A DNA stretch of 64,000 bases, taken from positions 682,001 through 746,000 of the forward strand of contig NZ_AP031573.1 of the NCBI RefSeq assembly GCF_041154745.1, written 5' to 3'. The position numbers and the translations under genes are program-made. Source of the DNA: Flavobacterium sp. CFS9. Lineage in GTDB: Bacteria; Bacteroidota; Bacteroidia; Flavobacteriales; Flavobacteriaceae. Below the pieces are notes generated by a model that had not been told where the DNA came from, did not search any database, and worked only from the letters and a program-made list of their open reading frames with translations. Below, piece after piece: positions 17,827 to 25,759 of this stretch; positions within the stretch are counted from its first letter, which is position 1; every line of letters starts with the position of its first letter.

Positions 17827-17834
17827 TATTTTTG
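17827..17834 (+). promoter_or_regulatory. -7 box before the 17851 gene
   Basis: TATTTTTG, matching TAnnTTTG, 16 bp before the start codon, which implies a very short leader. Confidence 0.5.
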
Positions 17835-17850
17835 GTTAAAAAACTTCTCT

Positions 17851-18432
17851 ATGGAAATCAAAACTCCAATTAAAGTTCCTTCTTTACTCATACTAACAAG
17901 TATAGTTTTTCTATTATCTGCCTTTACCCTTTTTAAAGATCCGAAAATAAATTTAGTACAAACCTCTACCTGGTACATTGCCGGCCCTGCTGTTGAGAGT
18001 CAGGAAACCATAAATCAGGTTCGGCAGGAAAAAGGAATTGTAAAAGTTACGGCCAAAGACAATCCATTGGGTGAAATTGAACTGAATGTTCTGATTACGC
18101 CTTCTGATTCTAATGACGGGCCTCCAACAAATTTATCAGATGCTTCCAAATTTGTAACCATTACGTATAAATCTTCTCACCTCGTCAAACTCCAGGCACG
18201 TGAAGGAAACGAAGAAGGAAACGGCTGTATGCATGGCGGTTCTCACCCAAGAGTTGATTTACCTGCATCGCCTGATCAGTTTAAAACGGTCAAAATTAAA
18301 TGGACAAATTTCAGACAGGACGGTCTTCCAAACGGAAAACTTCTAAACATTCATAATTTATGCAAATTCAACTTTGTAAATTACCAACCGGTTTCAGGAG
18401 CCTATTTACAAATAAAATCAGTTTCTCTTTAA
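17851..18432 (+). CDS. Secreted protein of unknown function
   Basis: 193 residues with one N-terminal hydrophobic segment (about 11-28) acting as signal or anchor. The rest is beta-strand-like: KFVTITYKSSHLVKLQAREG and FKTVKIKWTNFRQDG. The overall look is of a jelly-roll/carbohydrate-binding-type domain, but I do not recognise the family. Single His-rich stretch GCMHGGSHPR. Followed after 11 bp by another small exported protein, so probably an operon of two. Confidence 0.6.
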   Translation: MEIKTPIKVPSLLILTSIVFLLSAFTLFKDPKINLVQTSTWYIAGPAVESQETINQVRQEKGIVKVTAKDNPLGEIELNVLITPSDSNDGPPTNLSDASKFVTITYKSSHLVKLQAREGNEEGNGCMHGGSHPRVDLPASPDQFKTVKIKWTNFRQDGLPNGKLLNIHNLCKFNFVNYQPVSGAYLQIKSVSL

Positions 18433-18443
18433 TTATCAACCCT

Positions 18444-18845
18444 ATGAAAACAAGGTTCTATCTTTTACTTCTCACTGTGTTCTTTTTAAATACTAATTAC
18501 AGCCAGAACAATAATAAGCCGCCCAAACCAATTGATATTAACGGAGTCTGGGAAGACATCAATCCGGGGGTACAAAATGCCGTTGCAATTGTATCTGAAC
18601 AAAACGGAAAAGTTATTTTCTCGCATTACCTTGAATGGAAAGGACAGAAATTTGTAGAAAGCGGTACCGGAAAAAGAATAGGAAATACAATTGTTTACAC
18701 AGTAGATGTTACCTTACCTATCGAGGGATGGGCGACTCAGGGAACACATACTCTAACCTTATCGGAAGACGGAAATACACTGGAAGGTACTTTTATCGAT
18801 AACAAAAAAAGAACGGGACCGATTGCGTTTAAAAGGGTTCGCTAG
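18444..18845 (+). CDS. Small secreted protein, lipocalin/YcxY-like
   Basis: 133 residues from ATG 18444; a longer in-frame start at 18360 would overlap the upstream gene and lacks a signal peptide, while the ATG gives a clean one (KTRFYLLLLTVFFLNTNYS). The mature part, INGVWEDINPGVQNAVAIV and EDGNTLEGTFIDNKKRTGP, looks like a small beta-barrel that reports 'tested versus base' strands; no family assigned. Co-directional with the gene before it (11 bp gap), ending in a hairpin. Confidence 0.6.
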   Translation: MKTRFYLLLLTVFFLNTNYSQNNNKPPKPIDINGVWEDINPGVQNAVAIVSEQNGKVIFSHYLEWKGQKFVESGTGKRIGNTIVYTVDVTLPIEGWATQGTHTLTLSEDGNTLEGTFIDNKKRTGPIAFKRVR

Positions 18846-18855
18846 GGATTGTTTC

Positions 18856-18912
18856 AAGTTTCAGGTTTCAAGTTTCAGACTTAAAATTAAGTTGAAACCT
18901 GAAACTTTTTCT
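18856..18912. repeat. GTTTCA-unit hairpin repeat / terminator
   Basis: A perfect 16-bp inverted repeat AAGTTTCAGGTTTCAA (18856-18871) / TTGAAACCTGAAACTT (18892-18907); the left arm is followed by a further direct copy AAGTTTCAG. Ends in CTTTTTCTTTC, so it may also terminate both convergent genes. Architecture matches the other arm-of-tandem-units repeats in the window. Confidence 0.8.
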
Positions 18913-18915
18913 TTC

Positions 18916-20100
18916 TTATAAATGCAGCTGAATTTTGTACTTGTTACAGATTTTCATCACGAACAGCATAATGGTCGAAAAAACTAAAGACCAGATGATC
19001 CCGGGAACTCCCTCACGAAAATACCCCGGAATAATATGAATATTCATCGCTTTGCAGAAATAATAAATAGCGCCCGGTAAAATGTAAATCAATAACGGAT
19101 TTGCAGCGGCGGGCATAAAGAAATTACTCCATTGGGTTTGTTTTTTAACTTCCATCAGCCAAAACAGAAAATAGAACAAAACGGTGCAAATTCCGGCTGA
19201 CAATAATGTCCAGGCAGGAGTTCCCTGTATTTTTGAAATTCCATAGTATTGACGCAGAAAAAATCCGAACGAGAAAAACAATGCAATAAACCCAATTACA
19301 GGCCAGTTGATTTTCTTTTCTACTTTTCGATCAAAAAACAATAGTGAAATTATTATTCCTGCTGTTACCAAGGTCGCATGAGTTAAATGCCCGGCAATAA
19401 AACGCAACCATTCGGGTAAATGCAAATTTTGGGTCAAATTGGCCGAGTTTAGGGAAACACACAGTATTAGAAAGACAATCATTGCCCATAATTTCCCGGA
19501 AACCAGCCAATAATAAATTACTGTAATAAGGTAAGCCCATCCAATTAGTCCCAGAATTCCCCACCATTGTGGTGTCATCCCTATGCTGCCATCAGTCCGA
19601 ACATATAAAAAGTAGAGGGTTATCAGAACCGATATTCCTCCATATTGAAGTATACTTTTTAACCCAGCCGGAAAATCTTTGGCATACTTATTCCAAATTG
19701 GTATTGGCATGACAAAAGCCAAAAATCCCCAAAATGCAGGTGAGATTATCATTTGTTCAGCATCATAACCGTCGGATGCATTAACCATAAAGACTCCCAT
19801 AATAATGAGAGCCAAAGCTCTTTTTAACGTATGTGTCCAAATCGTTTTTGCACTATCTCCTTTTATCAGTCGGGCATTAAATGCAAATGGAACCGACATT
19901 CCAACAATAAATAAGAAAGCAGGAAAAACCAAATCTACAAAAGTCATCGCATCAGCATCTGCCGGCATGTGTTTCATCCATTGAGGGACATTCGCAACGC
20001 TGGCCAGTTCGTTTACAAAAATCATAACAAAAATGGTGATTCCTCTTAAAGCGTCTATCGAAATAATCCTTTGATTGTATAAATTCTCTTTTACTTTCAT
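18916..20100 (-). CDS. COG4299/DUF5009 membrane acyltransferase (second copy)
   Basis: 394-residue polytopic membrane protein starting NQRIISIDALRGITIFVMIF with DLVFPAFLFIVGMSVPFAF, the same HGSNAT-like hallmarks as the gene at 4983 but clearly diverged (a His lies two residues further from the DLVFP motif). Probable role: transmembrane acetylation or remodelling of a sugar. Convergent with the small secreted protein and divergent from the PHP phosphatase. Confidence 0.8.
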   Translation of the reverse strand: MKVKENLYNQRIISIDALRGITIFVMIFVNELASVANVPQWMKHMPADADAMTFVDLVFPAFLFIVGMSVPFAFNARLIKGDSAKTIWTHTLKRALALIIMGVFMVNASDGYDAEQMIISPAFWGFLAFVMPIPIWNKYAKDFPAGLKSILQYGGISVLITLYFLYVRTDGSIGMTPQWWGILGLIGWAYLITVIYYWLVSGKLWAMIVFLILCVSLNSANLTQNLHLPEWLRFIAGHLTHATLVTAGIIISLLFFDRKVEKKINWPVIGFIALFFSFGFFLRQYYGISKIQGTPAWTLLSAGICTVLFYFLFWLMEVKKQTQWSNFFMPAAANPLLIYILPGAIYYFCKAMNIHIIPGYFREGVPGIIWSLVFSTIMLFVMKICNKYKIQLHL

Positions 20101-20203
20101 AAATGGTTAGATTTTTAGGAATCTCAAATATAACATATTTATGAAATGACCAATTGCAATAGTTACATTAAAATTAATCCATCACAAATTCTTCTTATTT
20201 GCA

Positions 20204-20211
20204 TACTTTTG
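20204..20211 (+). promoter_or_regulatory. -7 box directly before the PHP phosphatase start
   Basis: TACTTTTG followed by C, only 4 nt before the ATG at 20216. If used, transcription would begin at or next to the start codon, giving a leaderless mRNA. Confidence 0.5.
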
Positions 20212-20215
20212 CAAC

Positions 20216-20953
20216 ATGTTATCCTTTTTTAAATCAAAACCTCTTTTAAAAGAGCTGCTTTCTGATCCTTACGTTGATATTCACTCACATGTATTACACG
20301 GAATTGACGATGGTGCAAAAACCATAGCCGATACCATAAAGCTTGTCCGTGCGTTTCAGGAAATGGGAATTTCGCAATTTACCACCACTCCGCATATCAA
20401 TCATTATGTCTGGAATAATTCGGCTCAAATTATTACCGCAAAACGGGAAGAAACTAAACTTTTATTGGAGGAAAACCACATTCAGATCCCTTTTCAGGCT
20501 GCTGCAGAATATTTTATCGATGACTGGTTTGAAAATCATTTTAAAAATGAAAAACTTCTCACTTTAAAAGACAATTATGTACTGGTAGAGATTTCGTATC
20601 AAAATGCCCCTATCCACCTGTATAAAACTCTTTTTGAGCTGCAGGTAGCAGGATATATTCCGGTTCTGGCACATCCGGAACGCTATTTGTATTATCGAAA
20701 GGATTTCAATGAATATGAAAAACTAAAAAAGGCCGGATGCCTGTTTCAGTTAAACTTATTGGCTGTAGTGGGTTATTATGGAGAGTACATTTGTAAAACC
20801 GCTGAAGAACTTCTTAAAAAAGGAATGTATGATTTTACCGGAACCGACGTGCATCACATGAATCACATCAGGGCTTTTGATCAGAAAATAAAAATCGACA
20901 GTATTGCCAACTTAAAAGAAGTAATTGCCAACAATCATTTTTTTAAATTCTAG
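20216..20953 (+). CDS. PHP-family tyrosine-protein phosphatase (CpsB/YwqE type)
   Basis: 245 residues. The PHP metal site is seen in YVDIHSHVLHGIDDGAKT near the start and in LAHPERYLYY and TDVHH later. Family members (CpsB, YwqE) dephosphorylate the tyrosine kinase that controls capsule/exopolysaccharide export. It sits tail to tail (6 bp) with the polyprenyl sugar transferase, in keeping with a polysaccharide role, though its kinase (Wzc) is not in the window. Confidence 0.88.
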   Translation: MLSFFKSKPLLKELLSDPYVDIHSHVLHGIDDGAKTIADTIKLVRAFQEMGISQFTTTPHINHYVWNNSAQIITAKREETKLLLEENHIQIPFQAAAEYFIDDWFENHFKNEKLLTLKDNYVLVEISYQNAPIHLYKTLFELQVAGYIPVLAHPERYLYYRKDFNEYEKLKKAGCLFQLNLLAVVGYYGEYICKTAEELLKKGMYDFTGTDVHHMNHIRAFDQKIKIDSIANLKEVIANNHFFKF

Positions 20954-20959
20954 AGCATA

Positions 20960-22378
20960 CTAATACGCGTTTTCTTCTCCATTTACGATATTGATGATTG
21001 TTTTTATAATGATTTTAATATCCAGCATCAGGCTCCAGTTTTCGATATACCAAATGTCGTATTCGACTCTGTTTTCCATATCGACTAACTCTTTGGTTTC
21101 TCCACGGTAACCATTTACCTGTGCCCAACCGGTAATTCCCGGTTTGGCATACTGGCGTACTAAATAATTATTAATCAAATCGCTGTATTCTTTAGCGAGA
21201 TTTACCATATGAGGTCTTGGTCCTACCACCGACATGTCGCCTAAAAAAACATTGAAAAATTGTGGTAATTCATCAATACTTGTTTTACGAATAAAAGAGC
21301 CGAATTTTGTGACACGACTATCTCCTCTTTCTGCTTGTTTTTTATGGGCCAGACCATTAACCCGCATGCTCCTGAACTTGTAACACATAAACGATCGGTT
21401 ATCTCGCCCCGATCTTTCCTGCTTGAAAAATACAGGTCCCGGCGATTCAATTTTAATGATCAGCATGATAATCGGAAACAGCCACGGAAATACCAATACG
21501 ATTACGGAAAGTGAAAAAATAATATCAAATGCTTTTTTCACCAGTCGGTTCACGGCAAACTCCAAAGGTTCTGTCCGAAACATCAAAACGGGTGTATTTT
21601 CATAAAACGTAACTTCTACTTTACTGGACTTTGTGTACAATTGAAAATCCGGAATAAACTTTATACGCACCATGTTTTGCTCACAAATCTGTGTCAGTTT
21701 ATTAATAATCTCAATCTGATCAATATGCAGTGCCACATACATTTCGTCGACCTTTCTTTCGACAACAAATTTATGAATAGCATTAAAATCACCTAACACA
21801 GCAGCAGGATCAACAATTGAAGTATTCTTCCTCTCATCAAAAAAGCCTAAAAATCTATAACCGTAAGTCAAATCTTTTGCTAATATTTTACGGATTCTTT
21901 CTCCAGACTCGTTTGCTCCGACAATAACAAATGTTTTAAAATTATATCCGCGACTCCTGATGTATTTTAAAAGTTTCATGGACAAATAGCGGGAGATCAT
22001 CAACAATCCGAAAAAAATCAAATAAAAAGAAAGCAGTCTGAGCCTTGAGATATCATTGTATTTGAGATACACCACAAAAATAGAAATCAAAGCCGCGTGA
22101 ATCACTAATTTCTTAACGGTTCTGACCAATATGGATTCTATGGGTTCTACTCTTACACTTCTATTAGAATCATTTTGAAACAATAAGGCTACCCAAATTA
22201 AAATTGCCAATAATGAAACTGTACGCTCTTCTTTTAATAAAAGCTTATCTAAACTACCAAACCTTGTGAACGCAGAAAGTACTGTAGCTAAATTTAGCAA
22301 TACAACATCAACGCAAACAAATAAAAGCTTGAAATAGCGCGAAAAACGATAATGCGACAGTTTCTGTAAAATTTCCAT
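20960..22378 (-). CDS. Polyprenyl-phosphate sugar-1-phosphate transferase (WcaJ-like)
   Basis: 472 residues. Four to five N-terminal TM helices, a Rossmann-like CoA-binding domain (about 150-260; FVIVGANESGERIRKIL), a further TM segment and the C-terminal bacterial sugar transferase domain: KKAFDIIFSLSVIVLVFPW, ESPGPVFFKQERSGRDN, CYKFRSMRVN and SIDELPQFFNVFLGDMSVVGPRP. It starts a polysaccharide repeat unit by placing hexose-1-P on undecaprenyl phosphate. Convergent with the PHP phosphatase. Confidence 0.92.
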   Translation of the reverse strand: MEILQKLSHYRFSRYFKLLFVCVDVVLLNLATVLSAFTRFGSLDKLLLKEERTVSLLAILIWVALLFQNDSNRSVRVEPIESILVRTVKKLVIHAALISIFVVYLKYNDISRLRLLSFYLIFFGLLMISRYLSMKLLKYIRSRGYNFKTFVIVGANESGERIRKILAKDLTYGYRFLGFFDERKNTSIVDPAAVLGDFNAIHKFVVERKVDEMYVALHIDQIEIINKLTQICEQNMVRIKFIPDFQLYTKSSKVEVTFYENTPVLMFRTEPLEFAVNRLVKKAFDIIFSLSVIVLVFPWLFPIIMLIIKIESPGPVFFKQERSGRDNRSFMCYKFRSMRVNGLAHKKQAERGDSRVTKFGSFIRKTSIDELPQFFNVFLGDMSVVGPRPHMVNLAKEYSDLINNYLVRQYAKPGITGWAQVNGYRGETKELVDMENRVEYDIWYIENWSLMLDIKIIIKTIINIVNGEENAY

Positions 22379-22536
22379 ACTTTGGATTTATTCTTACTTA
22401 AACGAAATAAAACCTGATTAAAAATCAGTTAAAAATTAGTAGTGCAAAATAGTCTTTTAATTATATTTTCCAACATTATTTAAAGTCTATCTTTAAAAGT
22501 TTACTTTTATGTCATGCAAATTTAATATTGCAGACC

Positions 22537-23502
22537 ATGATTAAGACCTTTTTATGTTTTTGCCTCACTGTATCTTTTGCCCATGCACAGATTTTAGGCT
22601 GTACAGATCCACTTTCTAAAAATTATAACCCCAGCGCAACAATTAACGACGGAAGCTGCAGTTATAAAAATATCCATCTAAAACCGCAGTATTCTAAACT
22701 CCTCAGTGATTCTATCAAAGAAACCTCGGGATTAATTGCTTTCAATAAGTTACTTTGGACGCACAACGACGATCATGACACCACCATATACGGATTGGAT
22801 TCGTTGGGGAAAATTCAAAAAAAAGTGATTCTGAAACAGGTCACCAATCACGACTGGGAAGAGATCTCACAAGATAGTTCTTTCCTGTATCTTGGCGATT
22901 TTGGAAATAACTACTCTGGTAACAGAACCGATCTGAACATCTTAAAAATAGAGAAAAAATCGTTCCTGGAAGGAAATCCGGCAATTGAAAAAATCTCCTT
23001 TCAATACTCCGACCAAACTGATTTTTCAGCTAAAAAGCCAAACACCACTAATTTTGACTGCGAGGCATTCATCGTGTCCAAAGACAGTATTTATTTGTTT
23101 ATCAAACAATGGAAAGCCTCTAAAACCAATATTTATGTTTTACCTAACCAATCAGGTACTCACGTTGCACGGCTAAAACATACCTTAAATACAAAAGGCT
23201 TAGTAACTGGAGCAACATATTTAGAATCTAAAAAAACAATTGTTCTTTGTGGGTACTCTAAACTTGGAAAGCCCTTTTTGTATCTTTTGTACGATTTCAA
23301 AAACACCGATTTTCTTTCAGGAAACAAACGAAGGATTAAGCTGAAACTTCCCTTCCATCAAATAGAAGGAATTGCAACTCTTGACGGTCTGCATTATTAT
23401 CTAACCAATGAATCCCTTGTTCGAAAACCAATCCTTTATGTACCTCAACAGCTTCATTATTTTGATTTGAGTTCTTTGCTGAATTCCTATATTCATCAAT
23501 AA
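22537..23502 (+). CDS. Secreted protein with GCTDP motif and beta-propeller-like body
   Basis: 321 residues from ATG 22537 (in-frame TTG at 22528 adds three residues). Signal peptide to about residue 18 (CFCLTVSFAHA), then GCTDPLSKNYNPSATINDGS, the short Cys-paired module seen in many exported Bacteroidota proteins, then repeats reminiscent of a beta-propeller (SFLYLGDFGNNYSG, SKDSIYLFIKQW). No T9SS C-terminal signal, so perhaps periplasmic. No defined function. Monocistronic; convergent with the hydrolase gene. Confidence 0.65.
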   Translation: MIKTFLCFCLTVSFAHAQILGCTDPLSKNYNPSATINDGSCSYKNIHLKPQYSKLLSDSIKETSGLIAFNKLLWTHNDDHDTTIYGLDSLGKIQKKVILKQVTNHDWEEISQDSSFLYLGDFGNNYSGNRTDLNILKIEKKSFLEGNPAIEKISFQYSDQTDFSAKKPNTTNFDCEAFIVSKDSIYLFIKQWKASKTNIYVLPNQSGTHVARLKHTLNTKGLVTGATYLESKKTIVLCGYSKLGKPFLYLLYDFKNTDFLSGNKRRIKLKLPFHQIEGIATLDGLHYYLTNESLVRKPILYVPQQLHYFDLSSLLNSYIHQ

Positions 23503-23552
23503 AACTTTTGCGGAATTTATTTTGTATTAAAACCAAATCCCGCAAAATCTTT

Positions 23553-24398
23553 TTATTTAATTTTAGATAAAAGCAAATTAAAATTATCAATTACCAAATT
23601 TGGCTCATCGTACATAATGTAATGTCCGGATTTTGTAGTCGAAACGTGTGTAAAATCAGAAACTCCTTCTTTTAATAATTCATGCGCCTTAAACCATTTT
23701 TGTTTATCTGATTCAGAAGTAGAGGCATCGACTTTTAAGCTCGAAATTACAATTACAGGAATATTTGGCAAATGTGGAAGTGTCGCCATATATTGAGAAT
23801 CTTCTATTATTTCTCTGGCTTCGAGTGTTCCTCCAAAATTTTCTCCAAAATTGGTCTTAAAAAGATTATAAAGCATATCCTCCTCCTCTTGCGAAGGCTG
23901 ATTGTAATATTCGTGTGATGGATCTATAAATAATAATCCGACAACTTTAGAAGGATTTTTAACCGCATAATCTCTAATAATCATTCCACCAAGCGAATGT
24001 CCGACAAGAATAACTTTTCTACCATTCGAAAAATTATTAATTACAGTTTCGAGTTCACTTCTTAATTGATTTATATTTCTTGGTTTTGTATCTTTTTCAG
24101 ATTTCCCATAACCGGCTCTGTCATAACTTACAATATCTAATTTGGCGTTTAATTGTGCCGGTATTTTTTTTTCGTCCCAAACCGAATGTCCATCTCCAAG
24201 TCCGGATTCAAAAACAATCAAATATTTTGTGTTATGAATAATCGAATAAGTCATTACTTTATGAGTCCCTAAATCGACTTTTGTTTCTTTTACTGTTCCG
24301 TTGTCATTCTTTAAAGTGTCATTGTCTTTGTCGCAGGAAGTAAATACAAAGAATAAACTTAGACTCATTTTTACAATACTGTTTTTTGCTGATTTCAT
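23553..24398 (-). CDS. Alpha/beta hydrolase lipoprotein
   Basis: 281 residues, lipobox FVFTSC (Cys23). Fold signatures: VFESGLGDGHSVWD (oxyanion region), YDRAGYGKSEK, nucleophile elbow VGHSLGG, and FIDPSH plus a C-terminal KSGHYIMYDEP His. Catalytic triad therefore Ser-Asp-His. Substrate unknown; similar to haloperoxidase-like or esterase members. It follows the AraC-type regulator by 60 bp on the same strand and may be its target. Confidence 0.82.
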   Translation of the reverse strand: MKSAKNSIVKMSLSLFFVFTSCDKDNDTLKNDNGTVKETKVDLGTHKVMTYSIIHNTKYLIVFESGLGDGHSVWDEKKIPAQLNAKLDIVSYDRAGYGKSEKDTKPRNINQLRSELETVINNFSNGRKVILVGHSLGGMIIRDYAVKNPSKVVGLLFIDPSHEYYNQPSQEEEDMLYNLFKTNFGENFGGTLEAREIIEDSQYMATLPHLPNIPVIVISSLKVDASTSESDKQKWFKAHELLKEGVSDFTHVSTTKSGHYIMYDEPNLVIDNFNLLLSKIK

Positions 24399-24458
24399 TT
24401 CTTTAAGATTAAAATTTTCAGCAAAAATCTCGTAAAAACAAAGGCTGGTCGTTCGGGT

Positions 24459-25601
24459 TTATAAAGCAGAACCTATTTGTTTCTTATATTCTGAGGGAGT
24501 TTGTCCGGTCAGTTTTTTAAATGTGGTATTAAAAACAGTTTTTGAATTAAAACCTACAGAAAATCCAATTCCAAGTAAACTTAAACGATCCATTTCAGAA
24601 TTGGCCATAAGTTTTTTTGCTTCTTCAATTCTATATCTGTTTACAAATTGATAGAAATTTTCATTACATCCGTTATTGATTACATAGGAAAGAATATGTG
24701 TCGATACATTCATAAAAGAAGCCAATTTTACCAAGCTCAAATCAAAGTCTAAAAAAGGTTTTTCGGTATTCATTAATTGTAACAACCTGCTTTTTTGTTC
24801 TTCCAATTCTTCAGGAGTCAATAATTGTTTTCTTTTGCTTTCCGGAAGAGAAGTTTCAACAATAATATTTTCTATTTCTTCTTTCTCTTTTAATGAATAA
24901 GGAAAAATTTCTTTTTGCTTCTGCCAGTAATACGTGATGTAAAGAATACTTGAAAAATAAATCAAACTTGTTAGAATATCAAAAGTTTTGTTTCCCTCCG
25001 AAATTTGAAACACAATATCCAGAATCCAAAAAATCGTGATAAAAATAACGCCGACAATAATATTTTTCAACCATTTTAAATCCAGATTCTCAGAAGTAGA
25101 ATTTAAAAGTTTAATCGTTTTTTCATGTTTAACAATTTTTTGATAAGCCAGAAAACAATAAATAAAAACGTACAGGCTGAAAATAAAATTAAATATGGCT
25201 ATGGTTTTCTGTACAATTTCCGGACTTATATCTTCGGGTTTATGGTTGTCGTCTATTACCCAGGAACTCATAAGAAGAATAAAGACCAGGAAAGCGAAAC
25301 TAAAATGCAAATAATCCATTGCTTTCCATTTTCTAATGGGCTCGATATAATAGCTCACACTTAGATAAAATACCGGAGCAACAACAAAACTGGAGATGTT
25401 TATTAATTGATTCAGAATATCATCTTCTCTGAGTACTTTGCCGTCTACAACAACATTTTCAAGTACGATTAAAAAAATACAGCCGATAAAAGATCCAAAC
25501 CAGCGATTGGCTTTTATATTGATCTTATTTTGATTTACAAATATTATAAATGTCAGTAAAAATGCTGCACCGCAAATTATTGCATTGAATATCGAGTACA
25601 T
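24459..25601 (-). CDS. Membrane-anchored AraC-family regulator
   Basis: 380 residues. The first 240 contain about seven hydrophobic helices, then a linker and a C-terminal AraC/XylS DNA-binding domain (about 270-375; FVNRYRIEEAKKLM, LLGIGFSVGFNSKTVFNTTFKKLTGQTPSEYK). This 7-TM plus AraC-HTH layout is a common Bacteroidota sensor-regulator. A sensory ligand cannot be predicted. Upstream of the hydrolase gene on the same strand. Confidence 0.85.
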   Translation of the reverse strand: MYSIFNAIICGAAFLLTFIIFVNQNKINIKANRWFGSFIGCIFLIVLENVVVDGKVLREDDILNQLINISSFVVAPVFYLSVSYYIEPIRKWKAMDYLHFSFAFLVFILLMSSWVIDDNHKPEDISPEIVQKTIAIFNFIFSLYVFIYCFLAYQKIVKHEKTIKLLNSTSENLDLKWLKNIIVGVIFITIFWILDIVFQISEGNKTFDILTSLIYFSSILYITYYWQKQKEIFPYSLKEKEEIENIIVETSLPESKRKQLLTPEELEEQKSRLLQLMNTEKPFLDFDLSLVKLASFMNVSTHILSYVINNGCNENFYQFVNRYRIEEAKKLMANSEMDRLSLLGIGFSVGFNSKTVFNTTFKKLTGQTPSEYKKQIGSAL

Positions 25602-25691
25602 AAAACAATTTTGATCACAAATCTAAGTAATTAAGTTTGTCTTACTCAACTTAAATAAGATTAACAATTCGCAAATCGTAAGATAAAAGTT

Positions 25692-25699
25692 TACTTTTG
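25692..25699 (+). promoter_or_regulatory. -7 box for the ABC-F gene
   Basis: TACTTTTG, a perfect -7 match, followed by C, 60 bp before the GTG start. Confidence 0.55.
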
Positions 25700-25759
25700 C
25701 AAAAAGTTATGCTTTCTAAAATACTCATAACTCATAATTTATAACTTACAATATACAAA

